A DNA stretch of 62,576 nucleotides, from the NCBI GenBank assembly GCA_025359965.1, contig JANYDC010000073.1, positions 1 through 62,576 on the forward strand, written 5' to 3'. Made by a program: the position numbers and the translations under genes. Shown in pieces: positions 47,352-53,958 of this stretch. Under the pieces are notes generated by a model, which was not told where the DNA came from, searched no databases, and was given only the letters and a program-made list of their open reading frames with translations. This stretch comes from Pedosphaera sp. GTDB taxonomy: Bacteria; Verrucomicrobiota; Verrucomicrobiia; Limisphaerales; SXQI01. Within the stretch, counting starts at the first letter, position 1; every line of letters begins with the position of its first letter.

Positions 47352-48845
47352 CTCGAAATCCTGCGGGAGAATCCCGGCTTCGCTTGTCGCATTCTGGATG
47401 AGCGGCAATTCAGTCCAGCGTGGTTTGGATGCGACCGGCGAGCACTGATTTACAAGACGCTGCGGCGAGTCTTTGCAGACCGGAAGGAGATTGACACTCA
47501 AGTTCTGCTGGAAGCTCTCACGACAACGCCCGGAGGATTCCACTTGGGTCAGGATGACTTGAATATCATGGCTGAGGCTTGGGCACCCAAGGACAACTTG
47601 GCCGACTATCTCGACACGGTGCTTGACCGGGCGAAGCGTCGAAAGGGTTTGCGCGAGAATTCAGATGTCGTGGAAGCCCTTAAGAATCCCTCCGTGACGC
47701 TGGCAACAATCCGCACCGGCATGGAAGCCATAGTCCAGGACTTGGGCGAACATGGCAGAGACAAACCACAAGCCCTTACACTCGATGCACTCGACCGACA
47801 CCGGCCCGGACATCCAGACGAATTGTTGCAGTATCGCTTCCTTTGTCGGGGCGGAGGGCTTCTGTTCGTCGGCCCTACTGGCATCGGTAAATCCTCATTC
47901 ACGCTCCAATGCGCCATCAATTGGAGTATCGGCAAACCTGCTTTTGACATTCGACCGGCAGGGACACTGAGAATTGTCATCGTGCAAGCTGAGAACGATC
48001 AAGGCGACATGGCAGAAATCGTTGACGGTGTTTTTCGCGGTCTCGGTTTGACGCAGGATGAACAGTGCCGGGCATCGGCGGCGGTCAGGATTGTTCATTC
48101 CAATGAACAGACCGGCCAGCAGTTTTGCTCTGATGTGCTTCGACCCGTCTTGCAAGAACACAACCCGGACCTGATATTCATCGACCCGATTTTGGCATTC
48201 TTAGGAGGCGATGCTAACAGCGCAAAGGACGTGGGCGGCTTCCTCCGCAATCAACTGCAACCCTTACTCAAGATGTTCAACTGCGGCGTGGTTGTCATAC
48301 ACCACACCAACAAACCGACGTCGGGAAAGGACAAGGCCGACTGGCAGGCAGGTGATAACGCATACCTTGGCAGCGGTTCTGCTGAGTTTGCTAATTGGGC
48401 ACGGGCGGTTCTGATCATCCAAAACATCGGCTCCCATGAGGTTTTTCAGCTTCGTGCGGGCAAGCGGGGGCAGCGTCTTGGATGGCTTGAGGCGGACGGC
48501 ACCACCAAAGCTTACACCAAGCTGATTGCCCACAGTAAGGAGCCGGGCGCAATCTGTTGGAGGGAGGCGGACGAAAGCGAAGCCCCAGCGGCAACAGTCA
48601 TCAAGGGTAAGAAAACTTGGACGGCAGAAGACGTGCTTGCCCACGTCCCAGCAGACCGCCCGATTGACAAACGTGGACTGCTTTCCAAGTTGGAAGCGGC
48701 TCAAATGACCCAGCGACGGGCGAAAGGGCTACTTGAGGAAATGATCTCAGCGGGCATTGTTCATGAATGGCGCATCAAGCGGACTGGCTCTCGCCCCATG
48801 CTCCAAATCGCCCGGCAACCGCAACCAGAGGCTTTCGTTGTATGA
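47349..48845 (+). CDS. RepA/DnaB-like replication ATPase
   Basis: About 498 residues if translation begins at ATT 47349, or 433 from TTG 47544. The upstream extension ILEILRENPGFACRILDERQF... RRVFADRKEIDTQVLLEAL looks like the DnaB N-terminal helical domain, so I favour the longer form. The ATPase core is of the RecA/RepA (AAA_25) type: Walker A GPTGIGKS at 175-182, IVIVQAEND, Walker B LIFIDPILAFLGGDAN and the VVVIHHTNKP motif. A winged-helix-like C-terminus follows (LLSKLEAAQMTQRRAKGLLEEMISAGIVHEWRI). It is likely a replicative helicase or initiator-associated ATPase for the excised element. No primase or separate initiator is visible. Confidence 0.82.
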   Translation: MLEILRENPGFACRILDERQFSPAWFGCDRRALIYKTLRRVFADRKEIDTQVLLEALTTTPGGFHLGQDDLNIMAEAWAPKDNLADYLDTVLDRAKRRKGLRENSDVVEALKNPSVTLATIRTGMEAIVQDLGEHGRDKPQALTLDALDRHRPGHPDELLQYRFLCRGGGLLFVGPTGIGKSSFTLQCAINWSIGKPAFDIRPAGTLRIVIVQAENDQGDMAEIVDGVFRGLGLTQDEQCRASAAVRIVHSNEQTGQQFCSDVLRPVLQEHNPDLIFIDPILAFLGGDANSAKDVGGFLRNQLQPLLKMFNCGVVVIHHTNKPTSGKDKADWQAGDNAYLGSGSAEFANWARAVLIIQNIGSHEVFQLRAGKRGQRLGWLEADGTTKAYTKLIAHSKEPGAICWREADESEAPAATVIKGKKTWTAEDVLAHVPADRPIDKRGLLSKLEAAQMTQRRAKGLLEEMISAGIVHEWRIKRTGSRPMLQIARQPQPEAFVV

Positions 48846-49009
48846 GCAACCACAGGTTAAAATCATGGTTGAAATCACTCCTTTTGTGTGATGCCAGCAG
48901 CCATAGAGGGCAGGGCGGGTTGTTATCATCGCACCCCTTTAGGGGGCGTGCTGATAACAGCAGTCCGATTGCAACCAACCGGGTTAAAATCAACGAGAGC
49001 AAAGGATGA
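48842..49009 (+). CDS. Small coupled ORF, 55 residues
   Basis: ATG 48842 overlaps the ATPase stop as ATGA, and its own stop overlaps the next ATG (49006-49009). The product (MSNHRLKSWLKSLLLC...) has an amphipathic N-terminus and no known domain. The region also holds a small hairpin around 48930-48950 (CACCCC / GGGGCGTG). The chain of overlaps is the main support that it is translated. Confidence 0.4.
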   Translation: MSNHRLKSWLKSLLLCDASSHRGQGGLLSSHPFRGRADNSSPIATNRVKINESKG

Positions 49010-49200
49010 CCGTCGACCTGCTCAATCTGGCCTTCCACCTGTATCGGACAATCCGAAGCCGCCTTAGCGAATGGCGAATAGATCCGAAGCCACAGCTCGG
49101 CAGGGCGGAAACGCAAGTTGGGTCTTTGTCGTTCTACCTCTGTCTAAAGCGACTTCGCACAGGGCAACGTGGAAAGAATGGCAGGCCTCTGGATGAATGA
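49006..49200 (+). CDS. Small coupled ORF, 64 residues
   Basis: ATG 49006 overlaps the previous stop and has AAAGG immediately upstream. The product starts MTVDLLNLAFHLYRTIRSRLSEWRID and is basic and helical. No family is recognised. It is the last ORF of the replication block, and the long palindrome begins directly after it. Confidence 0.4.
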   Translation: MTVDLLNLAFHLYRTIRSRLSEWRIDPKPQLGRAETQVGSLSFYLCLKRLRTGQRGKNGRPLDE

Positions 49201-49232
49201 TCGCCTGACAAATTCAATTGTTGCGCGTTTTT

Positions 49233-49667
49233 TCGATTTTGAAAAAGGTTCAAGTGCGAGAGGCGCGAGACGGTCACCCGCGATCTTCAGGGGAAAGGCA
49301 ATAGATTCCTTACCGGGGGGGTGGAGGGTACTCGGTTCGTGGGCTTTTTTTATTTTTGTGCGGGCATAGACGACTTGTGCCCCTTTTCGGCCCCAGCCTT
49401 CGGTTTTTCAGCCCTAAAAGATTCCTTTGTTTTTCCCGCAATTGCCGGAAAAAGGACCAAGGAAAGCGGAAGGAATCTTTTTGCCCTTATCAATCGAGAG
49501 CTGGGACCGGAATAGACCGATGCCAGTCCATGACCGGGACAAAACGAGAAAACCACGAATTACCGATACCCATCCCCCCCCCCCGTAAGGAATCTTTTTA
49601 ACACCGCTTAAAGTGTGCGGGTGACCGCACATGGCCCCTCTCTCACGTGAACAATTTTGAAAATCGA
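49233..49667. repeat. Very long imperfect palindrome (~435 bp core)
   Basis: The two halves align as inverted copies around a centre near 49450. Matched pairs, all with the same centre, are TCGATTTT 49233 / AAAATCGA 49660; CGGTCACCCGC 49271 / GCGGGTGACCG 49617; AGATTCCTTAC 49303 / GTAAGGAATCT 49585; AAAAGATTCCTT 49416 / AAGGAATCTTTT 49470; and TTTTTCC / GGAAAAA around GCAATTGC. The G-rich tract after 49314 faces an 11-C tract at 49574-49584. Weaker complementarity continues out to roughly 49210 and 49690. No convincing gene lies inside. Candidate roles are a replication origin, a structured RNA or a fold-back repeat. Confidence 0.85.
49614..49631 (+). other. Local perfect hairpin inside the palindrome arm
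   Basis: TGTGCGG-GTGA-CCGCACA forms a 7-bp perfect stem with a GNRA-type tetraloop in the right arm. The left arm keeps only the CGGTCACCCGC half, so this local fold would compete with the long-range pairing. Confidence 0.6.
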
Positions 49668-49773
49668 CTTTACACACACAAGTTGGCCAATTTAATACGG
49701 AACACGTTTATGGAGAAAGAGTTATGGCTGAATGGTGGGGAGAGGGTCGATGGGGAAAGGGTTGAGTTAGCAC

Positions 49774-49801
49774 TTGACACAATGTTGTAATGATTTACAA
49801 C
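49774..49801 (+). promoter_or_regulatory. Repressor promoter with operator dyad
   Basis: TTGACA (49774-49779) and TACAAC (49796-49801) are 16 bases apart. The perfect dyad GTTGTAA-TGAT-TTACAAC (49784-49801) fills the spacer and the -10 box, as expected for autorepression by the Xre protein encoded immediately downstream. The predicted transcript would start within about three bases of ATG 49810. Confidence 0.65.
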
Positions 49802-49809
49802 TAAGGAGT

Positions 49810-50217
49810 ATGAAGCACCAAGAACACCCCCCCGCACAGTTTGGGGAGCTTATTCGCACAACGCGGATCAAAAATCGCATTACAGCAAGATCGGCGGCCC
49901 AGAGGATCGAGATGCTGCCTTCGAACTTCAGCAAGCTGGAGCACGGTGTTCTCTTACCTCCAAAGGAAGATGTGCGGCTTCGAGAGTTGGCCTCAGCGGT
50001 CGGAATTGCGCCGAGTTCCGAGGAAGAGACCCAGTTTTTTGACTTAGCGGCCAAGGCTCAGAATTCTATTGCTTTGGATATTCGTGACATTATTTCGAGG
50101 AATGATGCAATGCCACTTTTGCTCCGCACCATCGGAAATAAGAGGCTGACTAGACCTGAAATTGAAAGATTGATTGATATCGTAAGGGGTGAGAATATCA
50201 AAGCGGTAAATGAATAA
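49810..50217 (+). CDS. Xre-family repressor of the element
   Basis: A 135-residue protein with an N-terminal helix-turn-helix of the Xre/Cro-CI class: FGELIRTTRIKNRITARSAAQRIEMLPSNFSKLEHGVLLPP, about residues 10-50. The C-terminal part is helical (LRELASAVGIAPSSEEETQFFDLAA, TRPEIERLIDIVRG). ATG 49810 has AAGGAG very close upstream. It is followed by an overlapping ImmA/IrrE-like gene, the repressor/anti-repressor-protease arrangement known from ICEBs1 ImmR-ImmA and several phages. It probably represses its own promoter at the dyad 49784-49801 and keeps the element quiescent. Confidence 0.85.
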   Translation: MKHQEHPPAQFGELIRTTRIKNRITARSAAQRIEMLPSNFSKLEHGVLLPPKEDVRLRELASAVGIAPSSEEETQFFDLAAKAQNSIALDIRDIISRNDAMPLLLRTIGNKRLTRPEIERLIDIVRGENIKAVNE

Positions 50218-50812
50218 CAAAGTGGACTTTGAAGCCGTCGCGCAAGAATGGCTGAAGGAGCACGGAAAATACGATTTTCGATCCCTAGATATTGAGCTTT
50301 CGCTTGAGGCTTCAGGCTACAGAATTTTTCCAGTAGCGGGTCTTGCGGAAATTGCGGAGGCGTTCATTTCCTCCTTAGTTCAATACATCTTCATTGACGA
50401 GGATCAGTACATGGGAGTCGGCTCTTTCCGAGGCAGATTCACTTTGGCTGAAGAGCTTGCTCATGACCTGCTTCATCGGCCTCTGTTTCGTGGTAAGAGC
50501 CATACCGAAATTGTATCCTATCAAGAAAAGATAACGGATGCCGAGTACAAATCCATCGAGCGTGGTGCGAAAAATCTTGCGGGTGCTTTACTGATGCCTG
50601 CCCACCTATTCGATCCTAGGTTCAATCATTTTTGGGGCTTGCAACGTCCCAAAGTTCAGAGCGATCTAGTAGCACTGCGTTACGTTTTTCGACAGTTAAA
50701 TTTCGATTTTAACGTAAGTGTCCATGCCGTAGCGGTTAGGGCTCGCGTTCGTGGGCTAATTGACGAGGAACAACTGGAGGACTATCTCGAACCGCTAATG
50801 CCTAGGGGGTGA
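50210..50812 (+). CDS. ImmA/IrrE-like protein with degenerate HEXXH
   Basis: A 200-residue protein of the ImmA/IrrE (DUF955) type. YIFIDEDQYMGVGSFRGRFTLAEELAHDLLH aligns with the metallopeptidase helix, but the first histidine of HEXXH is replaced, giving EELAH. The downstream ERGAKNLAGALLMPAHLF resembles the third-ligand helix and LLMP turn of the family. The substitution predicts weak or no zinc peptidase activity unless the metal site is rebuilt. It overlaps the repressor gene by eight bases and would normally cleave or sense through that repressor on DNA damage. Confidence 0.8.
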   Translation: MNNKVDFEAVAQEWLKEHGKYDFRSLDIELSLEASGYRIFPVAGLAEIAEAFISSLVQYIFIDEDQYMGVGSFRGRFTLAEELAHDLLHRPLFRGKSHTEIVSYQEKITDAEYKSIERGAKNLAGALLMPAHLFDPRFNHFWGLQRPKVQSDLVALRYVFRQLNFDFNVSVHAVAVRARVRGLIDEEQLEDYLEPLMPRG

Positions 50813-50875
50813 TGGGCAATTCCACGACGTTTTCGGATAGAACTAATCGTTGGCCAAATGCGTGAACCCAACGCT

Positions 50876-52201
50876 TCAAGGCACCTCGACCAACTGGAAG
50901 TAGCGGCCCGTTTCAGCCACCACGAATTCCTGGTTTATGCTTTCGTTGTCTGCCACAAAGGATGAACCAACCAACGCCCAATTCATGAGATCGGTTGACG
51001 ACTGGAGTTGATACTTCCTGCCCAAAATGACTTTCATAGCCACATTGACACGGCTGACTGAGACGCTCAATTCCGGCGCGGAAAGTGGCGATGCGATGAC
51101 CACTTGTGGAACGCTGGTGTAACCAATGCCCGGATTCGAAACGACAAATCCAGTAACAACGCCATCAGTGAGGACGGCAGTGGCGACAGCCCCGGCACCA
51201 CCTCCTCCACGGATGACAACCAAGGGCGGTGCAGTGTAGCCATGCCCTCCCCTTGTTACCGATATGCTAACCATGAACCCACTGACGACCTGAGCCTTGC
51301 CCGTCGCTCCATTTGGCCCAACAAGGCCGTCGCTCTTCAAAGCGACCATGTGGCCGCTTCCTGCTGCAATTGCAACCACTTCAGTCAGTCCTGCTGGCAC
51401 ATTCGTTTGGCCGTAGCCATTGTATCCCCATGCCACAACCGTTCCATCGTCCTGTAGCCCGATTGCTGAATTAGGTCCACCAACGCTACCCATTGCAACA
51501 GCAACGAAATTACTTAAGCGACTTGCAACTGTAATTTGGCTCCAGCTATCATCGCCCCATCCGGTCATCGTGCCATCCGTCCTTAGCGCGATAGTAGATT
51601 GGTAACCCGATGCAGCTGAGATAATTCCACTTAGTCCGCCCGGCATCGTGGTTATTAATCCCCAAGAAACCATTCTGCCAACCACAGAGTCATCGCTTAC
51701 CACCGCAACGGTGTGAGCGTACCCAGCGGCGACCGCTACGACCCCACTTAGTCCCAGTGGCACCGACGATTGGCCAGAGCTCCCACCCCACGCCACCACC
51801 GTGCCATCACTTTTCAGTGCGACGGTATGATTGCCACCTGCCGCAATAGCCACCACATCCATCAGGCTGGCGGGCACTGTTGTTTGGCCTTCGGTGCCTC
51901 TTCCCCAAGCCACAACCGTGCCGTCATTTTTCAGTGCGACGGTATGATTGCCACCTGCCGCCACCGCAACCACGCTACGTAGTCCCGCTTGTACATTTGT
52001 TTGGCCATTATCATTGTTTCCCCACGACACCACCGTTCCTGTGACTTTTGGCCGCTGGAGCGGGAAGCTAGTGGGCCGCGTCGGAATTGGGAGCGGGAAA
52101 GTGGCTCCCCAGCCTGAAATGGCCGAAGCAAGGATGAGTAAGACGAGGAGGAGAGCTGGAGCCTTTGATATAACAGACGAATGCCATTGCTTAGATTTCA
52201 T
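50876..52201 (-). CDS. Secreted RCC1-like repeat protein (element cargo)
   Basis: A 441-residue exported protein. I chose ATG 52201 (MKSKQWHSSVISKAPALLLVLLILASAISGWGA signal); the frame is open to 52246. It has RCC1-type repeats of ~39 residues: NHTVALKNDGTVVAWGRGTEGQTTVPASLMDVVAIAAGG and relatives. Two neighbouring repeats share a 33-bp stretch of identical DNA 117 bp apart (51811 and 51928). Then come two glycine-rich GYTxPPxVxI repeats and a C-terminal YQLQSSTDLMNW module common in PVC exported proteins. It is opposite in strand to all other element genes and sits beside attR, so it is probably cargo. Surface binding or adhesion is a guess. Confidence 0.8.
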   Translation of the reverse strand: MKSKQWHSSVISKAPALLLVLLILASAISGWGATFPLPIPTRPTSFPLQRPKVTGTVVSWGNNDNGQTNVQAGLRSVVAVAAGGNHTVALKNDGTVVAWGRGTEGQTTVPASLMDVVAIAAGGNHTVALKSDGTVVAWGGSSGQSSVPLGLSGVVAVAAGYAHTVAVVSDDSVVGRMVSWGLITTMPGGLSGIISAASGYQSTIALRTDGTMTGWGDDSWSQITVASRLSNFVAVAMGSVGGPNSAIGLQDDGTVVAWGYNGYGQTNVPAGLTEVVAIAAGSGHMVALKSDGLVGPNGATGKAQVVSGFMVSISVTRGGHGYTAPPLVVIRGGGGAGAVATAVLTDGVVTGFVVSNPGIGYTSVPQVVIASPLSAPELSVSVSRVNVAMKVILGRKYQLQSSTDLMNWALVGSSFVADNESINQEFVVAETGRYFQLVEVP

Positions 52202-52456
52202 GATTGGGGACTTTGCCCTCCGCCATCTTGGTGGGTCAAGCACCATGCAGACACCTTGCCGAGAAATCAGGATCGCTTGTGGGGCATCGTGGAGCCGTAA
52301 AAGGAGAGTCGTTTATTCTTTTTTCCATCCTTGAGGAATCGGCAAACAGGCTTGGACAAGGCCAAACGCCCCTGATGAAGTTAAGCCAATCCGTTAAGCC
52401 AAGGGTGTCCGCGCCAATCGGCATTGATGATGAGTGTTGTCATTGAAGCACTTGCG

Positions 52457-52497
52457 AAAATGGAGGAGAGAGGGGGATTCGAACCCCCGTTACCTTT
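52457..52497. repeat. Right attachment site (attR), 41-bp direct repeat
   Basis: Identical to 45050-45090 and forming the 3' part of the intact tRNA-Ser gene, so the element supplies the sequence that restores the tRNA at its right end. Identity ends within the variable arm of the tRNA. Confidence 0.95.
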
Positions 52498-52548
52498 CGG
52501 TAATCACGCTTTCCAGGCGTGCGCCTTAAACCACTCAGCCATCTCTCC
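52461..52548 (-). tRNA. tRNA-Ser (GGA anticodon), integration target
   Basis: An 88-base cloverleaf on the minus strand with acceptor GGAGAGA/TCTCTCC. The anticodon stem CACGC/GCGTG has loop CTGGAAA, giving anticodon GGA. It has a class II variable arm TTACC-GAAA-GGTAA, T-arm GGGGG-TTCGAAT-CCCCC and an encoded CCA. The discriminator base is T, whereas serine tRNAs usually have G. It is intact after integration. Confidence 0.95.
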
Positions 52549-52715
52549 CGCAGGCACGAGGCCAGCTTTTCTTACTTTGCTTTACTCGTGTTACGGGGGC
52601 AAACCTTTTCGCCGTTCGATTTTTTGTTCAAAAACTTAAGTCGAGGCAGAAGGCAGGTTGTTCGCAGCCTTATTCCACTCAACAATAGAACCCTACTCCG
52701 TGGACAATCTCACCT

Positions 52716-53474
52716 TCATTGGGTGTAAAAGTTCATTTTAGCGATTCGATACCACTCTTCTTCCAGCACGGTCCAGATCCAAGCATTGAACCCAAGACCG
52801 CTGCCGTGATTACTGGTGAAATAGAGTTCAACTACTGAACGGCGCTGGTTTTTCACGACCTCCTTAGGCCAGGAAAATCCGGAAGCGGTCAATCCCGCAC
52901 AGATCACAGGAAATCGGCAAATTTCATAAGACACGGGAAAGCCTCCAAACCGCTTGGCAGCTCGACTATGTTGACCGGCAAATGCCCGGAAGGGAGTTTT
53001 ATTTTGATATGAAGCCGTAGTGAGCGCGTGGCATTGATCCCAATTTTTTGCCACGACCGCATCGCCGTATCGGGTAACAAGATCAATGGAATTTCCAATT
53101 ACAGATTGGGAGTTGGCCATTCTCCCGAGGATGGTGGATTCGTTCTGCACGTCGCCGCCAGCCACTCCGCGTAAAGTAAATCCTTGTCGGCCGCGCAAAG
53201 GATCCAATTCAACATAAAGTTTTTCAAATGAATCGAAAAATCTGTCCGGCATTTCGTTTTGGGAACCCATGCCTTCAACGTGCTTTGCCATCGGCGCATA
53301 ATTGTATTGCATGAACGCAAGCACATCCAAAGCCCGAACACCCGGTCCTCGAATTCCACTTGCGCGTTCAATCACATCCTGAAACCAATCGCGCCATTCC
53401 TGGGCTCCCAACCGGTCAAGGTCTTCTGTCAGACGACCAATCGCTTTCAAAAGAGCATCTTGATTAACTTGCAT
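52716..53474 (-). CDS. Hypothetical protein, two-domain
   Basis: A 252-residue protein of unknown function outside the element. Residues 1-75 (LLKAIGRLTEDLDRLGAQEWRDWFQDVIERASG) look helical and resemble small uncharacterised bacterial domains found in immunity-like proteins, but I cannot name the family firmly. Residues ~135-252 (DLVTRYGDAVVAKNWDQCHALTTASYQNKTPFRAF ... VELYFTSNHGSGLGFNAWIWTVLEEEWYRIAKMNFY) look like an NTF2-like cone. There is no signal peptide. It starts at ATG 53474, divergent from the DUF1801 gene. Confidence 0.6.
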   Translation of the reverse strand: MQVNQDALLKAIGRLTEDLDRLGAQEWRDWFQDVIERASGIRGPGVRALDVLAFMQYNYAPMAKHVEGMGSQNEMPDRFFDSFEKLYVELDPLRGRQGFTLRGVAGGDVQNESTILGRMANSQSVIGNSIDLVTRYGDAVVAKNWDQCHALTTASYQNKTPFRAFAGQHSRAAKRFGGFPVSYEICRFPVICAGLTASGFSWPKEVVKNQRRSVVELYFTSNHGSGLGFNAWIWTVLEEEWYRIAKMNFYTQ

Positions 53475-53570
53475 GGCCGGAATCGTTCTCAGCTGGACGT
53501 TCCTACAGTGTGCTTAGGGTAAAATTTAGTGAATTCCCTGCAAATGCAAGTAAACTTGGTCCACGCACAA

Positions 53571-53954
53571 ATGAAATCAAACCCAATCCCCAAAGACATT
53601 GATCAGTACATTGCGATTTTTCCTGATGAAATCCGGGAGCTTTTGCAAAAGGTGAGAACCACCATTGGAAAGGCTGCGCCGGATGCGGAAGAGGCCATCA
53701 AATATCGGATGCCCACTTTCACCCTAAAAGGCAATCTGGTCCATTTTGCCGCCTTCAAAAATCATATCGGTTTTTATCCAACGTCAAGCGGCGTGGCGAA
53801 TTTTCAGAAGGAGCTTTCCTCATATCCAACAAGCAAAGGGGCGGTCCAATTTCCTTATACTCAATTGGTTCCTTTTGAGTTAATCACCCAGATTGTAAAA
53901 TTCAGAGTGCTGGAAAACCTGCAAAGAGGGGAAGCGAAACACAAAAAACACTGA
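53571..53954 (+). CDS. DUF1801 family protein
   Basis: A 127-residue protein of the DUF1801 (YdhG-like) family. It has IDQYIAIFPDEIRELLQKVRTTIGKAAPDAEEAIKYRMPTFTLKGNLVHFAAFKNHIGFYP and a SYPTSKGAVQFPYTQLVPFELITQIVKFRV C-terminus, which is the full family pattern. I chose ATG 53571; the frame is open to 53529 without support. It is cytoplasmic. The function is unknown, although family members are small single-domain proteins sometimes linked to iron or stress. Confidence 0.88.
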   Translation: MKSNPIPKDIDQYIAIFPDEIRELLQKVRTTIGKAAPDAEEAIKYRMPTFTLKGNLVHFAAFKNHIGFYPTSSGVANFQKELSSYPTSKGAVQFPYTQLVPFELITQIVKFRVLENLQRGEAKHKKH

Positions 53955-53958
53955 GAAC

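Larger units (their letters stand above)
45050..52497. mobile_element. Integrative element in tRNA-Ser(GGA)
   Basis: A 7.4-kb element bounded by perfect 41-bp direct repeats, inserted at the 3' end of the tRNA-Ser gene. It has two gene blocks on the plus strand, integrase through replication genes (45178-49200) and repressor plus ImmA-like gene (49810-50812), with a large palindrome between them, and one minus-strand cargo gene (50876-52201). No relaxase, type IV secretion or structural phage genes are seen, so it is an integrative, perhaps mobilisable or satellite-like element rather than an ICE or prophage. Residence appears recent enough for the repeats to be identical. Confidence 0.92.

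Noticed and set aside
49233..49667. Retron, CRISPR or integron attC interpretation of the palindrome
   Set aside because: No reverse transcriptase, cas genes or regularly spaced repeats are present, and the attC consensus ends are missing.
49169..49677. Several 60-90 aa open frames inside the palindrome
   Set aside because: They are short, overlap on both strands, and owe their openness to the inverted symmetry; none has an RBS or coding character.
45050..52497. Prophage or conjugative element interpretation
   Set aside because: No capsid, terminase, portal, relaxase, coupling protein or type IV secretion genes are visible.
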